DNA from: Lapidilactobacillus achengensis
GTDB taxonomy: Bacteria > Bacillota > Bacilli > Lactobacillales > Lactobacillaceae
Length of the DNA stretch: 64,000 nucleotides
Assembly (NCBI RefSeq): GCF_003946655.1
Contig: NZ_RHOV01000005.1
Location: 82,747 to 146,746 of the forward strand
Direction: 5' to 3'
How positions within the stretch are numbered: position 1 is the first letter of the stretch; each line of letters opens with the position of its first letter. Shown one piece after another: positions 40,262-49,269 of this stretch. Position numbers and translations under genes: made by a program. Under the pieces are notes generated by a model. It had not been told where the DNA came from. It searched no databases and saw nothing but the letters and a program-made list of their open reading frames with translations.

Positions 40262-41531
40262 GCGTGCCACATTTCAATTCAAGCCATTCTCTGATAAGCA
40301 GCTGCAAGTCTTGAGCTGGTGGATGTGGCCTAATACTGCCAAGCTTGATGCTATTATCTGTGATGGGTCAGTCCGCGCAGGTAAGACGGTGGTCATGTCA
40401 CTCTCCTATGTTATGTGGTCAATGAGTGAGTTTGATGAGCAGCAGTTCGGGATGGCTGGCAAAACGATTGGGTCTTTAAGACGTAATGTGATCAGACCAT
40501 TAAAACAAATGCTTGCATCCCGTAAATATCGTGTTATTGATCATCAAACGGATAACATGCTGGAGATTAGCAAAGGTGGTAAGACTAATTACTACTTTTT
40601 GTTTGGTGGTAAGGACGAAGGCTCTCAGGACCTTGTCCAAGGCTTAACGGCTGCTGGCTTTTTCTTTGATGAGGTTGCCTTGATGCCAGAATCATTTGTA
40701 GCCCAGGCCACAGCGCGTGTGTCAGTTGAGGGTGGCAAGTTCTGGTTTAACTGTAACCCTGCAGGCCCATATCATTGGTTTAAATTGCAGTGGATTGACA
40801 AACTTAAAGAGAAGCATGCGCTGCGAATTCATTTCCGCATGAGTGATAATCTCTCTTTGAGCCAGTCAATTATTGACCGATATGAGCGGATGTATACCGG
40901 CGTGTTCTACAAGCGATATATCTTAGGCGAATGGGTGCTTTCAGAGGGTGTGATTTATGACAACTTCGATGAAGAACTCATGGTCGAAGATTTACCAGCT
41001 GGCACTCAATTTGAAAAGTATTATGTATCCGTGGACTATGGGACTTTAAACCCCACAGTCTTTTTATTATGGGGCAAGTTAGGCGATACATGGTACTGCA
41101 TTAAGGAGTTCTATTACTCCGGACGTGAGTCATCCCGACAGTGGACAGATGAGCAATATGTTGACGCCATGGATAAATTTGTCGGGACGCTCAAGCCAAC
41201 ACTCATCGTTGACCCGTCAGCAGCATCGTTTATTACGTTGCTACGATCACGTGGCTATAAGGTTATGAAGGCTAATAATGATGTGCTCGATGGTATCAGA
41301 GCTACCCAGTCAGCAATGAATACCGGCAAGATTAAGTTTTCGAGCACGCTCAAGCATCTTTTCGCAGAGTTTTCGTCCTATATTTGGGATGCAAAGGCCG
41401 AGGAACGTGGCGAAGACAAGCCAGTTAAGGAACACGACCACACTATGGATGCAATGCGTTATTTCGTTTATATGGTGATTTATCGTAATCCAGTAGCAAA
41501 AATCAAGAAGCGGCCAAGCTGGCTGCATTAA
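40251..41531 (+). CDS. Terminase large subunit (PBSX/SPP1 type)
   Basis: A 426-residue packaging motor. The ATPase has Walker A DGSVRAGKTV (39-47) and Walker B GFFFDEVALM. The nuclease domain has VSVDYGTLNP, LIVDPSAAS and DHTMDAMRYFV acidic residues. It pumps DNA into the prohead and cuts the concatemer. The length is normal for PBSX-family enzymes. Confidence 0.95.
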   Translation: MKIKRATFQFKPFSDKQLQVLSWWMWPNTAKLDAIICDGSVRAGKTVVMSLSYVMWSMSEFDEQQFGMAGKTIGSLRRNVIRPLKQMLASRKYRVIDHQTDNMLEISKGGKTNYYFLFGGKDEGSQDLVQGLTAAGFFFDEVALMPESFVAQATARVSVEGGKFWFNCNPAGPYHWFKLQWIDKLKEKHALRIHFRMSDNLSLSQSIIDRYERMYTGVFYKRYILGEWVLSEGVIYDNFDEELMVEDLPAGTQFEKYYVSVDYGTLNPTVFLLWGKLGDTWYCIKEFYYSGRESSRQWTDEQYVDAMDKFVGTLKPTLIVDPSAASFITLLRSRGYKVMKANNDVLDGIRATQSAMNTGKIKFSSTLKHLFAEFSSYIWDAKAEERGEDKPVKEHDHTMDAMRYFVYMVIYRNPVAKIKKRPSWLH

Positions 41532-41547
41532 TGGAAGGGGTGATAAA

Positions 41548-43017
41548 TTGGGAGTTGCAATTGATAGAGATCTTGCAGGTGATATCAATAATCCAAGCTT
41601 TGAAGTTATTAACTTTGCTATTGATCAGCGTAAGAATGACATCCCTCGGTTAGACCGATTGTTTAACTATTACAATGGCAAACAGCCGCTTAAGCCTGAC
41701 GGTAATAACTTGCGTGTTGGTGCTGCAAATGGTAAAGAGCCTAACGTTATGGTGAATCATGCCAAATATGTGACGGATATGGTTGTGGGCTTTACAACAG
41801 GTAATCCGATTAGCATTTCAGCGGCAAAAGGTAAAGATATCCAGCCGATTGATGATGCTCTGCAGCGCATGGACATTAACAAGCACGATGCGGAAATGGA
41901 AAAAGACCTTTCAGTCTTTGGCGAAGCTTATGAGCTTGTTTATCTGTCGAAGATTACCGAAGCTGAAACGGACGAACGTATCGAAAAGATTGACCCACGT
42001 GGCATTGTGCTTGTAACTGACGATACTGCTGAAAAGAACCCATTGTTCGGCATTCATTTCCAAGAAAAGTATGACCTAAAGGGTAATCAGAATGGCTTTT
42101 TGATTACTGTTTACACCGAGAAATACATCATCAAGTATAGAACCGAATCTGGAACCAATTTAAGCGCATCAAATCTGAAGAGTCCACCCAAGGTAAAAGA
42201 ACATTACTTTGGGGATGTTCCAGTAATCGAATATCGTAACAATGAGGAACGTCAAGGTGATTTCGAACAATCAATCAAGATTATGGATGCTTATAACGTT
42301 TTGCAAAGCGACCGGCTTGCTGACAAAGAGAACTTTGTTAATGCATTGCTGGTCATTTATGGTTTTACAGTTGATGAAATAAATGAAAGTGGAACCAGCA
42401 AAGGTATTCTGGAGGCTCCTGCACGTGGGACCGCTAGTGATGGTGGTGGTTATGTAGAGTGGCTTACTAAGACCTTTAACGAGTCGGAGATTGACATTTT
42501 ATCCAAATCAATCGAGAACGATATCCATAAGTCAACTTACGTCCCAAACATGAACGACGAGAACTTTATGGGAAATGTTAGTGGTGAGGCTATGAAGTAT
42601 AAGTTGTTTGGCCTATTGCAGTTGCTTGTCACTAAGGAGCGTTACCTAGTTAGCGGAATTCGACGGCGGCTTAAGTTGTTGCAAAACATCATGCTGATTA
42701 AGAGCGAACAAGTTGATGTTGACGGTGCTGATATCCATATCATCCCTAACATCCCGGTTAACATGACCGATGTGATCAACAATATCAAGAATGCTGATGG
42801 CTTTGTTCCGCAGCCAGTAACCTTAAGCTGGTTAACGAACACGACCTATTCAACGGCTGACATGATCAAGATGTTAGACAGTGAAGCCGAGAAAAAGGCT
42901 AAACGTGCTGCTGATGCTATGGGCACAATGACCACATCAAACTTTGACAGAGAGGGAGGCAATGACAATGATTCAAGTAGTATTTCATCATCAAACGGAT
43001 CTAGCAAGTCCGATTGA
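41548..43017 (+). CDS. Portal protein (SPP1 gp6 family)
   Basis: A 489-residue portal protein with family features: a start region with RKNDIPRLDRLFNYYNGKQP, a VNHAKYVTDMVVGFTTGNPI segment, and a long helical stem after residue 300. It forms the dodecameric DNA gate of the head. TTG start with AAGGGGTGAT upstream. A Ser/Asn-rich tail overlaps the start of the Prp-like protease gene. Confidence 0.93.
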   Translation: MGVAIDRDLAGDINNPSFEVINFAIDQRKNDIPRLDRLFNYYNGKQPLKPDGNNLRVGAANGKEPNVMVNHAKYVTDMVVGFTTGNPISISAAKGKDIQPIDDALQRMDINKHDAEMEKDLSVFGEAYELVYLSKITEAETDERIEKIDPRGIVLVTDDTAEKNPLFGIHFQEKYDLKGNQNGFLITVYTEKYIIKYRTESGTNLSASNLKSPPKVKEHYFGDVPVIEYRNNEERQGDFEQSIKIMDAYNVLQSDRLADKENFVNALLVIYGFTVDEINESGTSKGILEAPARGTASDGGGYVEWLTKTFNESEIDILSKSIENDIHKSTYVPNMNDENFMGNVSGEAMKYKLFGLLQLLVTKERYLVSGIRRRLKLLQNIMLIKSEQVDVDGADIHIIPNIPVNMTDVINNIKNADGFVPQPVTLSWLTNTTYSTADMIKMLDSEAEKKAKRAADAMGTMTTSNFDREGGNDNDSSSISSSNGSSKSD

Positions 43018-43285
43018 TGGTTATCGAATCTATGGCCATGCAAACTATGCTGAGAAAGGTCAAGATATTGTGTGCGCTGCAGTGTCTATTTTGTCTGTGA
43101 CGATTACTGATGAACTTGAAGCGCCAGTCATTGAGTCACACTCAGATAACACATTAGGTGTTACTCAATTCAAGGATTGTTCAGAGAATAATGTCCTAAT
43201 CAACGCGTTAGAACATGGATTGCGTTCAATGGAACGAGACTACGGTGGCTTTATTGCAGTTAATGATGCGACTGGCGGCTGGTGA
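42968..43285 (+). CDS. Phage-encoded Prp-like cysteine protease
   Basis: A 105-residue homologue of Prp, the protease that trims the N-terminus of ribosomal protein L27 and of some phage structural proteins. The catalytic dyad motif is GHANYAEKGQDIVCAAVSIL, with His24 and Cys36. The ATG at 42968 is 8 bases after GGAGG. An in-frame ATG at 42962 is too close to it. It lies between portal and minor head genes. The scaffold (45811) and major tail protein (49639) begin with the Prp-type site LDLQRFA, which identifies likely substrates. Confidence 0.85.
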   Translation: MIQVVFHHQTDLASPIDGYRIYGHANYAEKGQDIVCAAVSILSVTITDELEAPVIESHSDNTLGVTQFKDCSENNVLINALEHGLRSMERDYGGFIAVNDATGGW

Positions 43286-43290
43286 TGTAA

Positions 43291-45024
43291 TTGGCAGCTA
43301 AAAAGGATAACCTCGGTTACTGGGAGCGTCGCGCAATCGAGCAAGATTCAGACATGCATAAGGCTCTTAATAAACCGGAGCAAGTCATAAATAAGGCACA
43401 TCTCGCAGCGTCAAATTGGTTAACCGATCAGGTCAATCAAATTTATCGACGCTATTTTAGTGCTCCAAATATGACTGAGGCTCAAGCCAAGAAAATCTTG
43501 AACGGAACTGTTTCCAATTCGGAAATAGTTCAACTCATCCAATTGATCAAAGATACGAAGTCTAAAGCAGTTAAAAAGCAGCTGCAACAATTTATCAGCG
43601 CTTATGCCGCCAAGTCGCGTATCACACAGTTTGAATTGCTTAAAGCCAAGGTGGAGATTGTTTCCAAGCAAGTAGCTCAGGTTGAACAAGACCAAATGGA
43701 TAAGTTCTTCATCCCTCAAATTCAGCAGGCGTATGATCAAGCAGCTGTCGAAGCAGTGATTGGTCAGACTACTCATGATGTGCAGTTGCATTATCCTGAT
43801 GCAGTTCCTAACATCCCCACCATTGACGAACAAACGCCGACTGTTGAATTTATCGACCCTAAGACTAATGAGACTGTTAAAACAGTTGAACTCGTCCCAG
43901 ACAAGCCAATAACTGAGTTTAAACGTATGTCGACTAGCCAAGTTGATAAAGTAATGCGGATGAACTGGAAGGGTAGCAATTACTCAAAACGTATCTGGAA
44001 GAACACTGATTTGCTTGCTGATCAGCTCAAGGAGTTGTTTACGGCCAGGGAAATGTCAGGAATGTCCGAACGAGATATGGCTAAAGCGTTGCAGGAACGA
44101 TTTGAGGTCTCAATGTTTAATGCACGACGCTTAATCAGAACCGAAGCAGCTTTCGTCAGCAATCAGGCACGGCTAATGGGATGGCGAGAGAACGGGGTTA
44201 AATCTTATGTATTGAATGCCGTTCTTGATGAGCGGACATCAAAGATTTGTCGCTTAAAGGATGGCAAACACTTTCCAATTGAAGATGCTGTCTGTGATGG
44301 ACCCGATGGGAATTATCCACCGTTTCATAGCTTCTGCAGAACTGTTGCTGTAGCATATTTTGGTAAAGACACCTTTGTAGGCCAGCATTTGGTCAATAAC
44401 CCAATCGGACACTCATTCGAGATGCCAGCTGGAACGACGTATCAGCAGTGGGAGAAAGCTCTGATCAACAAGTATGGCGGTCGAGATAATTACGACCGAT
44501 TGCTTGCTGAAAAGCAATCTGAGACTGAAGATAGGGCATTATTTGACCAATATACACCAATACTTGGGGATGACATGACTAAAGACTTCCAAGCGTGGCA
44601 AGATCTGAGGTATAATGGTGGCAGAGATTGGCAGTTGACGAAGCTTGACTATCAGCGCAAGGAAAGGCTATTGAACAATTCTGATTTAAGATTGCCCAAT
44701 GCTGACGGCGCGACTATCGATAATCGAAAATTCACCGAGTATTTATTTAATGAGAATAGTAAGTCTGGCTATCCAAAAGGCAAAATTATTTCTGAACGCT
44801 TCGGATATAGCAAAGACAACTATTTATCCTTTAAGAAAGAAATTCTCAAACGAAGTAAGAGCTATCCGGCGAAATGTAGAGGTACAAATAAATATGGCGA
44901 TTCATACGAGCAAAAAATGATTTTTTATACACCCAAAGGTAAACCTTATAACCTTGTTGCGGGATGGTTAGTAGATGGAAATCAAACAAAATTAACAACA
45001 ATAATGATTAAGGAGGTCAAGTGA
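43291..45024 (+). CDS. MuF-type minor head protein fused to a C-terminal DUF6883-like toxin domain
   Basis: A 577-residue protein. Residues 1-360 are the SPP1 gp7/Mu gpF head-morphogenesis part, with AREMSGMSERDMAKALQERF, RRLIRTEAAFVSNQARLMGW and PPFHSFCRTVAVAYFG (His/Cys). A linker follows. Residues about 468-577 form a separate domain, LPNADGATIDNRKFTEYLFN ... AGWLVDGNQTKLTTIMI, matching the DUF6883 pattern found at the C-terminus of polymorphic toxins. MuF proteins can be injected with DNA, so this domain could be delivered to the new host. TTG start. The next gene overlaps by one base and is a candidate immunity gene. Confidence 0.82.
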   Translation: MAAKKDNLGYWERRAIEQDSDMHKALNKPEQVINKAHLAASNWLTDQVNQIYRRYFSAPNMTEAQAKKILNGTVSNSEIVQLIQLIKDTKSKAVKKQLQQFISAYAAKSRITQFELLKAKVEIVSKQVAQVEQDQMDKFFIPQIQQAYDQAAVEAVIGQTTHDVQLHYPDAVPNIPTIDEQTPTVEFIDPKTNETVKTVELVPDKPITEFKRMSTSQVDKVMRMNWKGSNYSKRIWKNTDLLADQLKELFTAREMSGMSERDMAKALQERFEVSMFNARRLIRTEAAFVSNQARLMGWRENGVKSYVLNAVLDERTSKICRLKDGKHFPIEDAVCDGPDGNYPPFHSFCRTVAVAYFGKDTFVGQHLVNNPIGHSFEMPAGTTYQQWEKALINKYGGRDNYDRLLAEKQSETEDRALFDQYTPILGDDMTKDFQAWQDLRYNGGRDWQLTKLDYQRKERLLNNSDLRLPNADGATIDNRKFTEYLFNENSKSGYPKGKIISERFGYSKDNYLSFKKEILKRSKSYPAKCRGTNKYGDSYEQKMIFYTPKGKPYNLVAGWLVDGNQTKLTTIMIKEVK

Positions 45025-45206
45025 TGCAAGTCAATGAATATGACGGAGTATTATTGAAAGATGGACGCGAAGCTATTATAATCGAAAAATTCGATGATAC
45101 GCATTTCATGGTCGATGCAGCACAGACTGCCGAAGAGTGGGGAATCATTGACATTACAATTGATGATATACAAAAAGTAACAACCAGATCCAGTGCAACT
45201 AAATAG
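45024..45206 (+). CDS. Small SH3-like protein, candidate immunity to the MuF toxin domain
   Basis: A 60-residue protein (MQVNEYDGVLLKDGREAIII, then FMVDAA and ITIDDIQKV), predicted as a small beta-barrel like DUF4926-type immunity proteins, which often follow DUF6883 toxins. AAGGAGGT is inside the end of the toxin gene, and the TGATG junction implies coupled translation. A terminator follows at once, closing a toxin-immunity unit. The immunity role is inferred from position, size and fold pattern. Confidence 0.6.
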   Translation: MQVNEYDGVLLKDGREAIIIEKFDDTHFMVDAAQTAEEWGIIDITIDDIQKVTTRSSATK

Positions 45207-45241
45207 CACCCGGTCACTATCGGTGATTGAGTGCTATTTTT
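45204..45241 (+). terminator. Terminator after the MuF/immunity pair
   Basis: TAGCAC pairs with GTGCTA and an inner GGTCAC with GTGATT (wobbles), followed by TTTTT. An intrinsic terminator inside the head-gene operon is unusual, and downstream head genes must be reached by read-through or antitermination. Confidence 0.7.
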
Positions 45242-45266
45242 ATGCTCAAAAATCAAGGAGGGACTT

Positions 45267-45575
45267 ATGTTAATCCCAGATAAAGTAAAAGTTGGCAGCA
45301 TCACCTATCAAGTCAAGCAAGAGCATATCGATAAGACAGATGATGGTTTATACCAATTTGGTGTCACCGATTACTTAAATGCCGTCATTACAATTAATTC
45401 TGATTATCCTCAAGAAAGAAAAGAACAAACATTTTTCCATGAATTAATGCACGCCGTGTTCTTTGAGTCATCTAACTCAGATCAAGCCGCAGATGAACGT
45501 TTGGTTGATTCGACTGGATTAATGCTTTATCAAGTTTTTAAGGAAAATGAGTTAGCCAATTTGAAGAAGAGCTAG
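45267..45575 (+). CDS. Small zinc metallopeptidase-like protein
   Basis: A 102-residue protein with an HExxH motif (TFFHELMHAVFF) and a downstream acidic ADERLVDSTG that may give the third ligand, as in ImmA/IrrE or SprT-like peptidases. AAGGAGG lies upstream of the ATG at 45267. It stands between the terminator and the scaffold gene with one other small gene, outside the conserved head-gene order, so it is probably cargo. The target is unknown. Confidence 0.7.
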   Translation: MLIPDKVKVGSITYQVKQEHIDKTDDGLYQFGVTDYLNAVITINSDYPQERKEQTFFHELMHAVFFESSNSDQAADERLVDSTGLMLYQVFKENELANLKKS

Positions 45576-45587
45576 GAGGTAGCATTC

Positions 45588-45737
45588 GTGGTATGGGTTA
45601 AGATATTGCTCTTTGTCAGCTATTTGTATTTTGGATGTAGTATTACAGATCAGAATGTTGATAATGTTGGTAAATTTGGTTCCATCATCTTAGCAACGAT
45701 CTGTTTAGTGATGTGGTTTTGGTTATATGCTTTTTAA
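45588..45737 (+). CDS. Small two-span membrane protein
   Basis: A GTG at 45588 with AGGAGG upstream opens a 49-residue protein with two hydrophobic helices (VWVKILLFVSYLYFG and SIILATICLVMWFWLYAF) separated by a polar loop. It follows the metallopeptidase by 12 bases and may act with it. No family is recognised. Confidence 0.5.
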   Translation: MVWVKILLFVSYLYFGCSITDQNVDNVGKFGSIILATICLVMWFWLYAF

Positions 45738-45810
45738 AAGTCTTATTGTCCTAAGTATGACAATTTAAACTGCTTATTTTTTATACCTAAAAATTCATAG
45801 GAGGTTAAGC

Positions 45811-46482
45811 ATGAAGAAATACAACTTATTACTGGATTTGCAGCGTTTCGCGGATGACAGCGGATCAGATGGTGCTGGCGCTGGTGACCAGGGCAATGGC
45901 AGTCAAGGGCAAGGCGACAACGGTGCTGGTGGTGACCCTAATGGTGGCGTTGGGGATGATGGAAAACCAGTAACGCCGCCTGCAGGTCAGATCACCTTTG
46001 CGTCGCAGGCCGAATTAGATGCTGTTATCAACAAACACGTCACTGAAGCAGTCGAAAAATCCAAACAAAGCCAACAACAGCAAAAAGATTACGACAAAAT
46101 GAACGACGCCGAAAAAGCCCAGTTTGATTTGAATAAAGCTCGTGAAGAACTCGCTGCCGAACGACTTAAAACTAAGTCAATGGCTAATCGCTCGCATGTT
46201 TTAGCCAAGCTTGGTGCCGACAAATTACCTACAGGGTTAATCGGTTTATTTGACAGCGTGCTTAGCAAGGATGAAGCAGACGTTGATGTGGCTTATGGCT
46301 CATTAGTCAAGACGTTCAATGCTTCCGTGCAATCTGCGGTCGATATTCGCCTTGCTGGTTCAGCCGATAAGCCGGGTGGTAACGGAGCACCAGGCCGCAT
46401 TGATACTGCAGGCGAAACATTAGCCAAGCGCCGCAATGATGCCGATACAAAATCGGTTAAGGATCCATGGGAAACAAACTAA
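45811..46482 (+). CDS. Capsid scaffolding protein (DUF4355) with Prp cleavage motif
   Basis: A 223-residue scaffold: a Gly/Asp-rich segment (15-50), a long charged coiled coil (about 75-135), and a C-terminal capsid-binding part with GNGAPGRIDTAGETLAKRR. It directs assembly of the major capsid protein and is then lost. The N-terminus MKKYNLLLDLQRFA ends with the Prp-type site, so the phage protease (42968) should remove the first 14 residues. AGGAGG precedes the ATG. Confidence 0.88.
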   Translation: MKKYNLLLDLQRFADDSGSDGAGAGDQGNGSQGQGDNGAGGDPNGGVGDDGKPVTPPAGQITFASQAELDAVINKHVTEAVEKSKQSQQQQKDYDKMNDAEKAQFDLNKAREELAAERLKTKSMANRSHVLAKLGADKLPTGLIGLFDSVLSKDEADVDVAYGSLVKTFNASVQSAVDIRLAGSADKPGGNGAPGRIDTAGETLAKRRNDADTKSVKDPWETN

Positions 46483-46501
46483 TACGAGGAGGTAATTTTT
46501 T

Positions 46502-46840
46502 ATGGTTTATGTAGACAAGACACAAAACGTATCACAAATCAATTTTCTGGCCAGTGGCCGATATCAAAGTTTCACCGAGTACGCAGATGCCAATTCCAAT
46601 GGTGTTGTTGAAGAAGGTGGACGCAAGATTCTGCCAATTGGCTCTATCTTCCCATCAAACGATGCCAAGGCAAAAGGTATTACTTTGAGCACTGCTGATG
46701 TCACTAATGGCGCTGTCCCAGTCGCAGTCATGGTCGAAGGCTATGTTTTACCGCAACGTTTGGCAGCTGCACCGACTGCAGAAGCTAAAACTGCACTGGC
46801 AGGTATTAAATGGCGTGATGAAGCACCAACTGAAGCCTAA
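46502..46840 (+). CDS. Head decoration-like protein
   Basis: A 112-residue beta-rich protein between scaffold and major capsid genes, the usual place of head decoration or cement proteins. It has a repeated-strand pattern (GRKILPIGSIFPSNDAKAKG, AVPVAVMVEGYVLPQRL). The role is assigned by position and fold pattern only. Confidence 0.6.
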   Translation: MVYVDKTQNVSQINFLASGRYQSFTEYADANSNGVVEEGGRKILPIGSIFPSNDAKAKGITLSTADVTNGAVPVAVMVEGYVLPQRLAAAPTAEAKTALAGIKWRDEAPTEA

Positions 46841-46859
46841 ATTAAAGGAGGAAAACTAA

Positions 46860-47891
46860 ATGCCAACAATTTATGATTTATTTACACAGGCCGATTTGAT
46901 TGATTACTCAGCAAACCGACAATATAAGCCTTTCTTAGGAGACTCATTATTTCCAGCAAAACGTGTTGAAACCCTTAAGGTTGAACAATTAAGCCGGGGT
47001 TCAAAGATTCCAATTCTTGCATCAGTTGCTGCATTTAACAGTGAAGCTGAAATTGGCAGTCGGACAGCATCCAAGACGGCTTTGGAGCTTGCTTTGATTA
47101 AGCGTAAATACAAAATTGATGAAGAAGATATCATTGCTATGCGAAATCCACGGACACCGCAAGAAGCAGCTTATCTTAAAGATAAAGTATTTAATGATTT
47201 CGATGTGCTCAATCAAGGTATTTTAGGCCGTATTGAGCAGCAAACCATGGAAATGTTCAGTACTGGTAAGATTCATTTACGGGATGATGATAGTGATACC
47301 ACAGCCGTCATTGATTATCAGATTCCAGAAAAGCATCAGCAAGCTCTGACCGATACTGCTTGGGATAAGGACGGTGCCGACCCAATTAAGGATCTAGAGA
47401 ATTGGTGTGATGCTTTGGACATTACGCCAACTCGTGCATTAACTTCAAAGAAGATCTATCGTTTATTCACACAGAACCCTAAAGTGATTGCTGCAATTTG
47501 GGGTAAGGATTCCGGCCGTCTAGTAACACAAGCAGCATTGGACGAATTTATGCAATCAGCTGGGTTACCAGTAATTCGGACCTATGATGCTAAGTACAAT
47601 ATCCAACTGCCAAACGGTAAATACGCTTCGCATCGCTATTATCCAGAAGATCGCATCACTTTGTTTAACGATGATTTACAGGGTAATAAGCTGTTTGGGC
47701 CAAATCCCGACGAGGCAGAAAACATGGACGGTGTTAAAGTATCCAAGGTTGGTAATATTTTCAATACTGTTTTCACTGAAACACATGACCCTGTTGCAAC
47801 CTTTGAGAAAGCTTCTGCAGTTGCATTACCATCTTTTGCTGCAGCTGATGAAGTATTCTTGGCGCAACCTATTGCGGGGGTGGCTAAATAA
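46860..47891 (+). CDS. Major capsid protein
   Basis: A 343-residue protein of the HK97-fold type. It begins PTIYDLFTQADLIDYSANRQ and contains the E-loop-like region with RGSKIPILASVAAFNSEAEI and the A-domain segment VFNDFDVLNQGILGRIEQQ. It follows the scaffold and decoration genes as expected, and AAAGGAGG precedes the ATG. It forms the icosahedral shell. Confidence 0.9.
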   Translation: MPTIYDLFTQADLIDYSANRQYKPFLGDSLFPAKRVETLKVEQLSRGSKIPILASVAAFNSEAEIGSRTASKTALELALIKRKYKIDEEDIIAMRNPRTPQEAAYLKDKVFNDFDVLNQGILGRIEQQTMEMFSTGKIHLRDDDSDTTAVIDYQIPEKHQQALTDTAWDKDGADPIKDLENWCDALDITPTRALTSKKIYRLFTQNPKVIAAIWGKDSGRLVTQAALDEFMQSAGLPVIRTYDAKYNIQLPNGKYASHRYYPEDRITLFNDDLQGNKLFGPNPDEAENMDGVKVSKVGNIFNTVFTETHDPVATFEKASAVALPSFAAADEVFLAQPIAGVAK

Positions 47892-48082
47892 TGAAGGTCA
47901 AGGTTAAATCAATGCCATTAAAGTATGGTGGCAGCGTCTATAAACCAGGGGCAACCCTGACAATTAAGCAGGATTACTTTAAAGAATCACTGTTTGAATG
48001 TTTAGACAAGAACGATGATGGTGGTGATACAGATGACTCAGGCAAAACTGGATCAGGAGACGCTAAAGAAGTTAAAAAGTGA
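47891..48082 (+). CDS. Small head protein, unknown function
   Basis: A 63-residue protein (MKVKVKSMPLKYGGSVYKPG) with a beta-rich start and an Asp/Gly-rich tail. It overlaps the capsid stop (TAATG) and the next gene by 50 bases. Similar small proteins occur here in SPP1-like operons. No function is known. Confidence 0.6.
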   Translation: MKVKVKSMPLKYGGSVYKPGATLTIKQDYFKESLFECLDKNDDGGDTDDSGKTGSGDAKEVKK

Positions 48083-48377
48083 CCAGCTTAGTCAATTAAA
48101 AACTCAACTGGGCGTTAAAGAAGATGATAAATCGCTCGATTACTATTTCGATGATGCAATTCAAGCGGTGCTTGATTACACGAATCGAACTGAAATGGTA
48201 ACTGGCCTATTTGTTTACGCTAAAAAGCTCGCGACTGTCTACTTTAATCAGCAATCGAACGAAGGTGAGACTCAGCGGACCGAAGGCAGCGTTACTCGCA
48301 GTTTTGAGGTAGGTATCCCCTTAGCTATCCGCAATAGTCTAGGCCGTTATCGTCTGGGTCGTTTTGCTAGATTGTAG
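48033..48377 (+). CDS. Head-tail connector protein (gp6/gp15-like)
   Basis: A 114-residue helical protein (MTQAKLDQETLKKLKSDQLS, then DDAIQAVLDYTNRTEMVTGL) of the phage head-tail adaptor family that binds under the portal ring. The ATG at 48033 has GGTGGTGA upstream. A longer frame to 48015 lacks one. Confidence 0.8.
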   Translation: MTQAKLDQETLKKLKSDQLSQLKTQLGVKEDDKSLDYYFDDAIQAVLDYTNRTEMVTGLFVYAKKLATVYFNQQSNEGETQRTEGSVTRSFEVGIPLAIRNSLGRYRLGRFARL

Positions 48378-48385
48378 GTGGTTGT

Positions 48386-48727
48386 TTGAGATTAAATCCA
48401 AGACAATTGCGGACTGTTTATTTGCGGCGGCGGTTAAATGGTACGGATGAAGAAGGAAATGTCATCACTGGCTACGGTGAACCCATTGAACTGCAGATGG
48501 TTATCCAACCAGCTGGCGGTCAGGTTAACGCTCAGACTTATGGTCAACGACTGGCATACATCAAAACTTGCCTTTATGTTGGCAATGAGATTAAAGAAGG
48601 TAAAGACGAGACCTCTGGAATTTGCGTCGATGTAGATAAGGACGCAAAAAAGCCCGATTACAAGATCAATGCAATTCGGACTTGGTCAGATCACCTCATA
48701 GTGATGATAGAAAGGGATGATGCCTAA
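48386..48727 (+). CDS. Head closure protein
   Basis: A 113-residue protein with LNPRQLRTVYLRRRLNGTDE and GYGEPIELQMVIQPAGG, the pattern of SPP1 gp16-type head-closure (stopper) proteins. TTG start with TAGGTGG upstream. Its stop overlaps the next ATG. Confidence 0.75.
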   Translation: MRLNPRQLRTVYLRRRLNGTDEEGNVITGYGEPIELQMVIQPAGGQVNAQTYGQRLAYIKTCLYVGNEIKEGKDETSGICVDVDKDAKKPDYKINAIRTWSDHLIVMIERDDA

Positions 48728-49269
48728 TGGAAGTCGAAATCGACGCTAGTCAGGTACTTGGTAACCTTGCTAAGCTGCCTGACTTGGTTGTTGAAGCAAT
48801 GATGAAGGCTACTAATGAAACGTCTGAATTGGTTAAAACTCGCGCAGTTGATAACTTGAGATCGAACATGAGACACGGTAATGACCTTCAACAAAGTCTT
48901 GAAGTTGCAGATCCACAGTATTCTGATGGAAGGGTTACTGGAATGGTCTTTTCCAAAAACCCAATAGCAACTTATCGCGAATTGGGAACAGGCATTCATG
49001 GCCAGGAATCATCGAAAGATATTCCCAGCGGCTTTGTTCCAACGTATCACCAGTTACCTTGGTTTATTTACGTTGGGGATGTTGATTTAGACTTAACTGA
49101 AATATATGGTATGCGAAAAGTAGTCATAAAAGGGAAGAGCTTTTATGTTAGTTCTGGCCAACCTGCTAGGCAATTTCTTACACCTGCATTGCGTGTTACG
49201 GCCGAAAATGAATTGCCGGACATCATCAAGCAGCATTTCCAAAATGATATCCAAAAGGGGTTGGACTAA
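48727..49269 (+). CDS. HK97 gp10-like tail completion protein
   Basis: A 180-residue protein. The start EVEIDASQVLGNLAKLPDLV and the motif YRELGTGIHG followed by ARQFLTPALRV are typical of the HK97 gp10 family that joins head and tail. It has a normal position after the closure protein and overlaps it by one base. Confidence 0.85.
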   Translation: MEVEIDASQVLGNLAKLPDLVVEAMMKATNETSELVKTRAVDNLRSNMRHGNDLQQSLEVADPQYSDGRVTGMVFSKNPIATYRELGTGIHGQESSKDIPSGFVPTYHQLPWFIYVGDVDLDLTEIYGMRKVVIKGKSFYVSSGQPARQFLTPALRVTAENELPDIIKQHFQNDIQKGLD

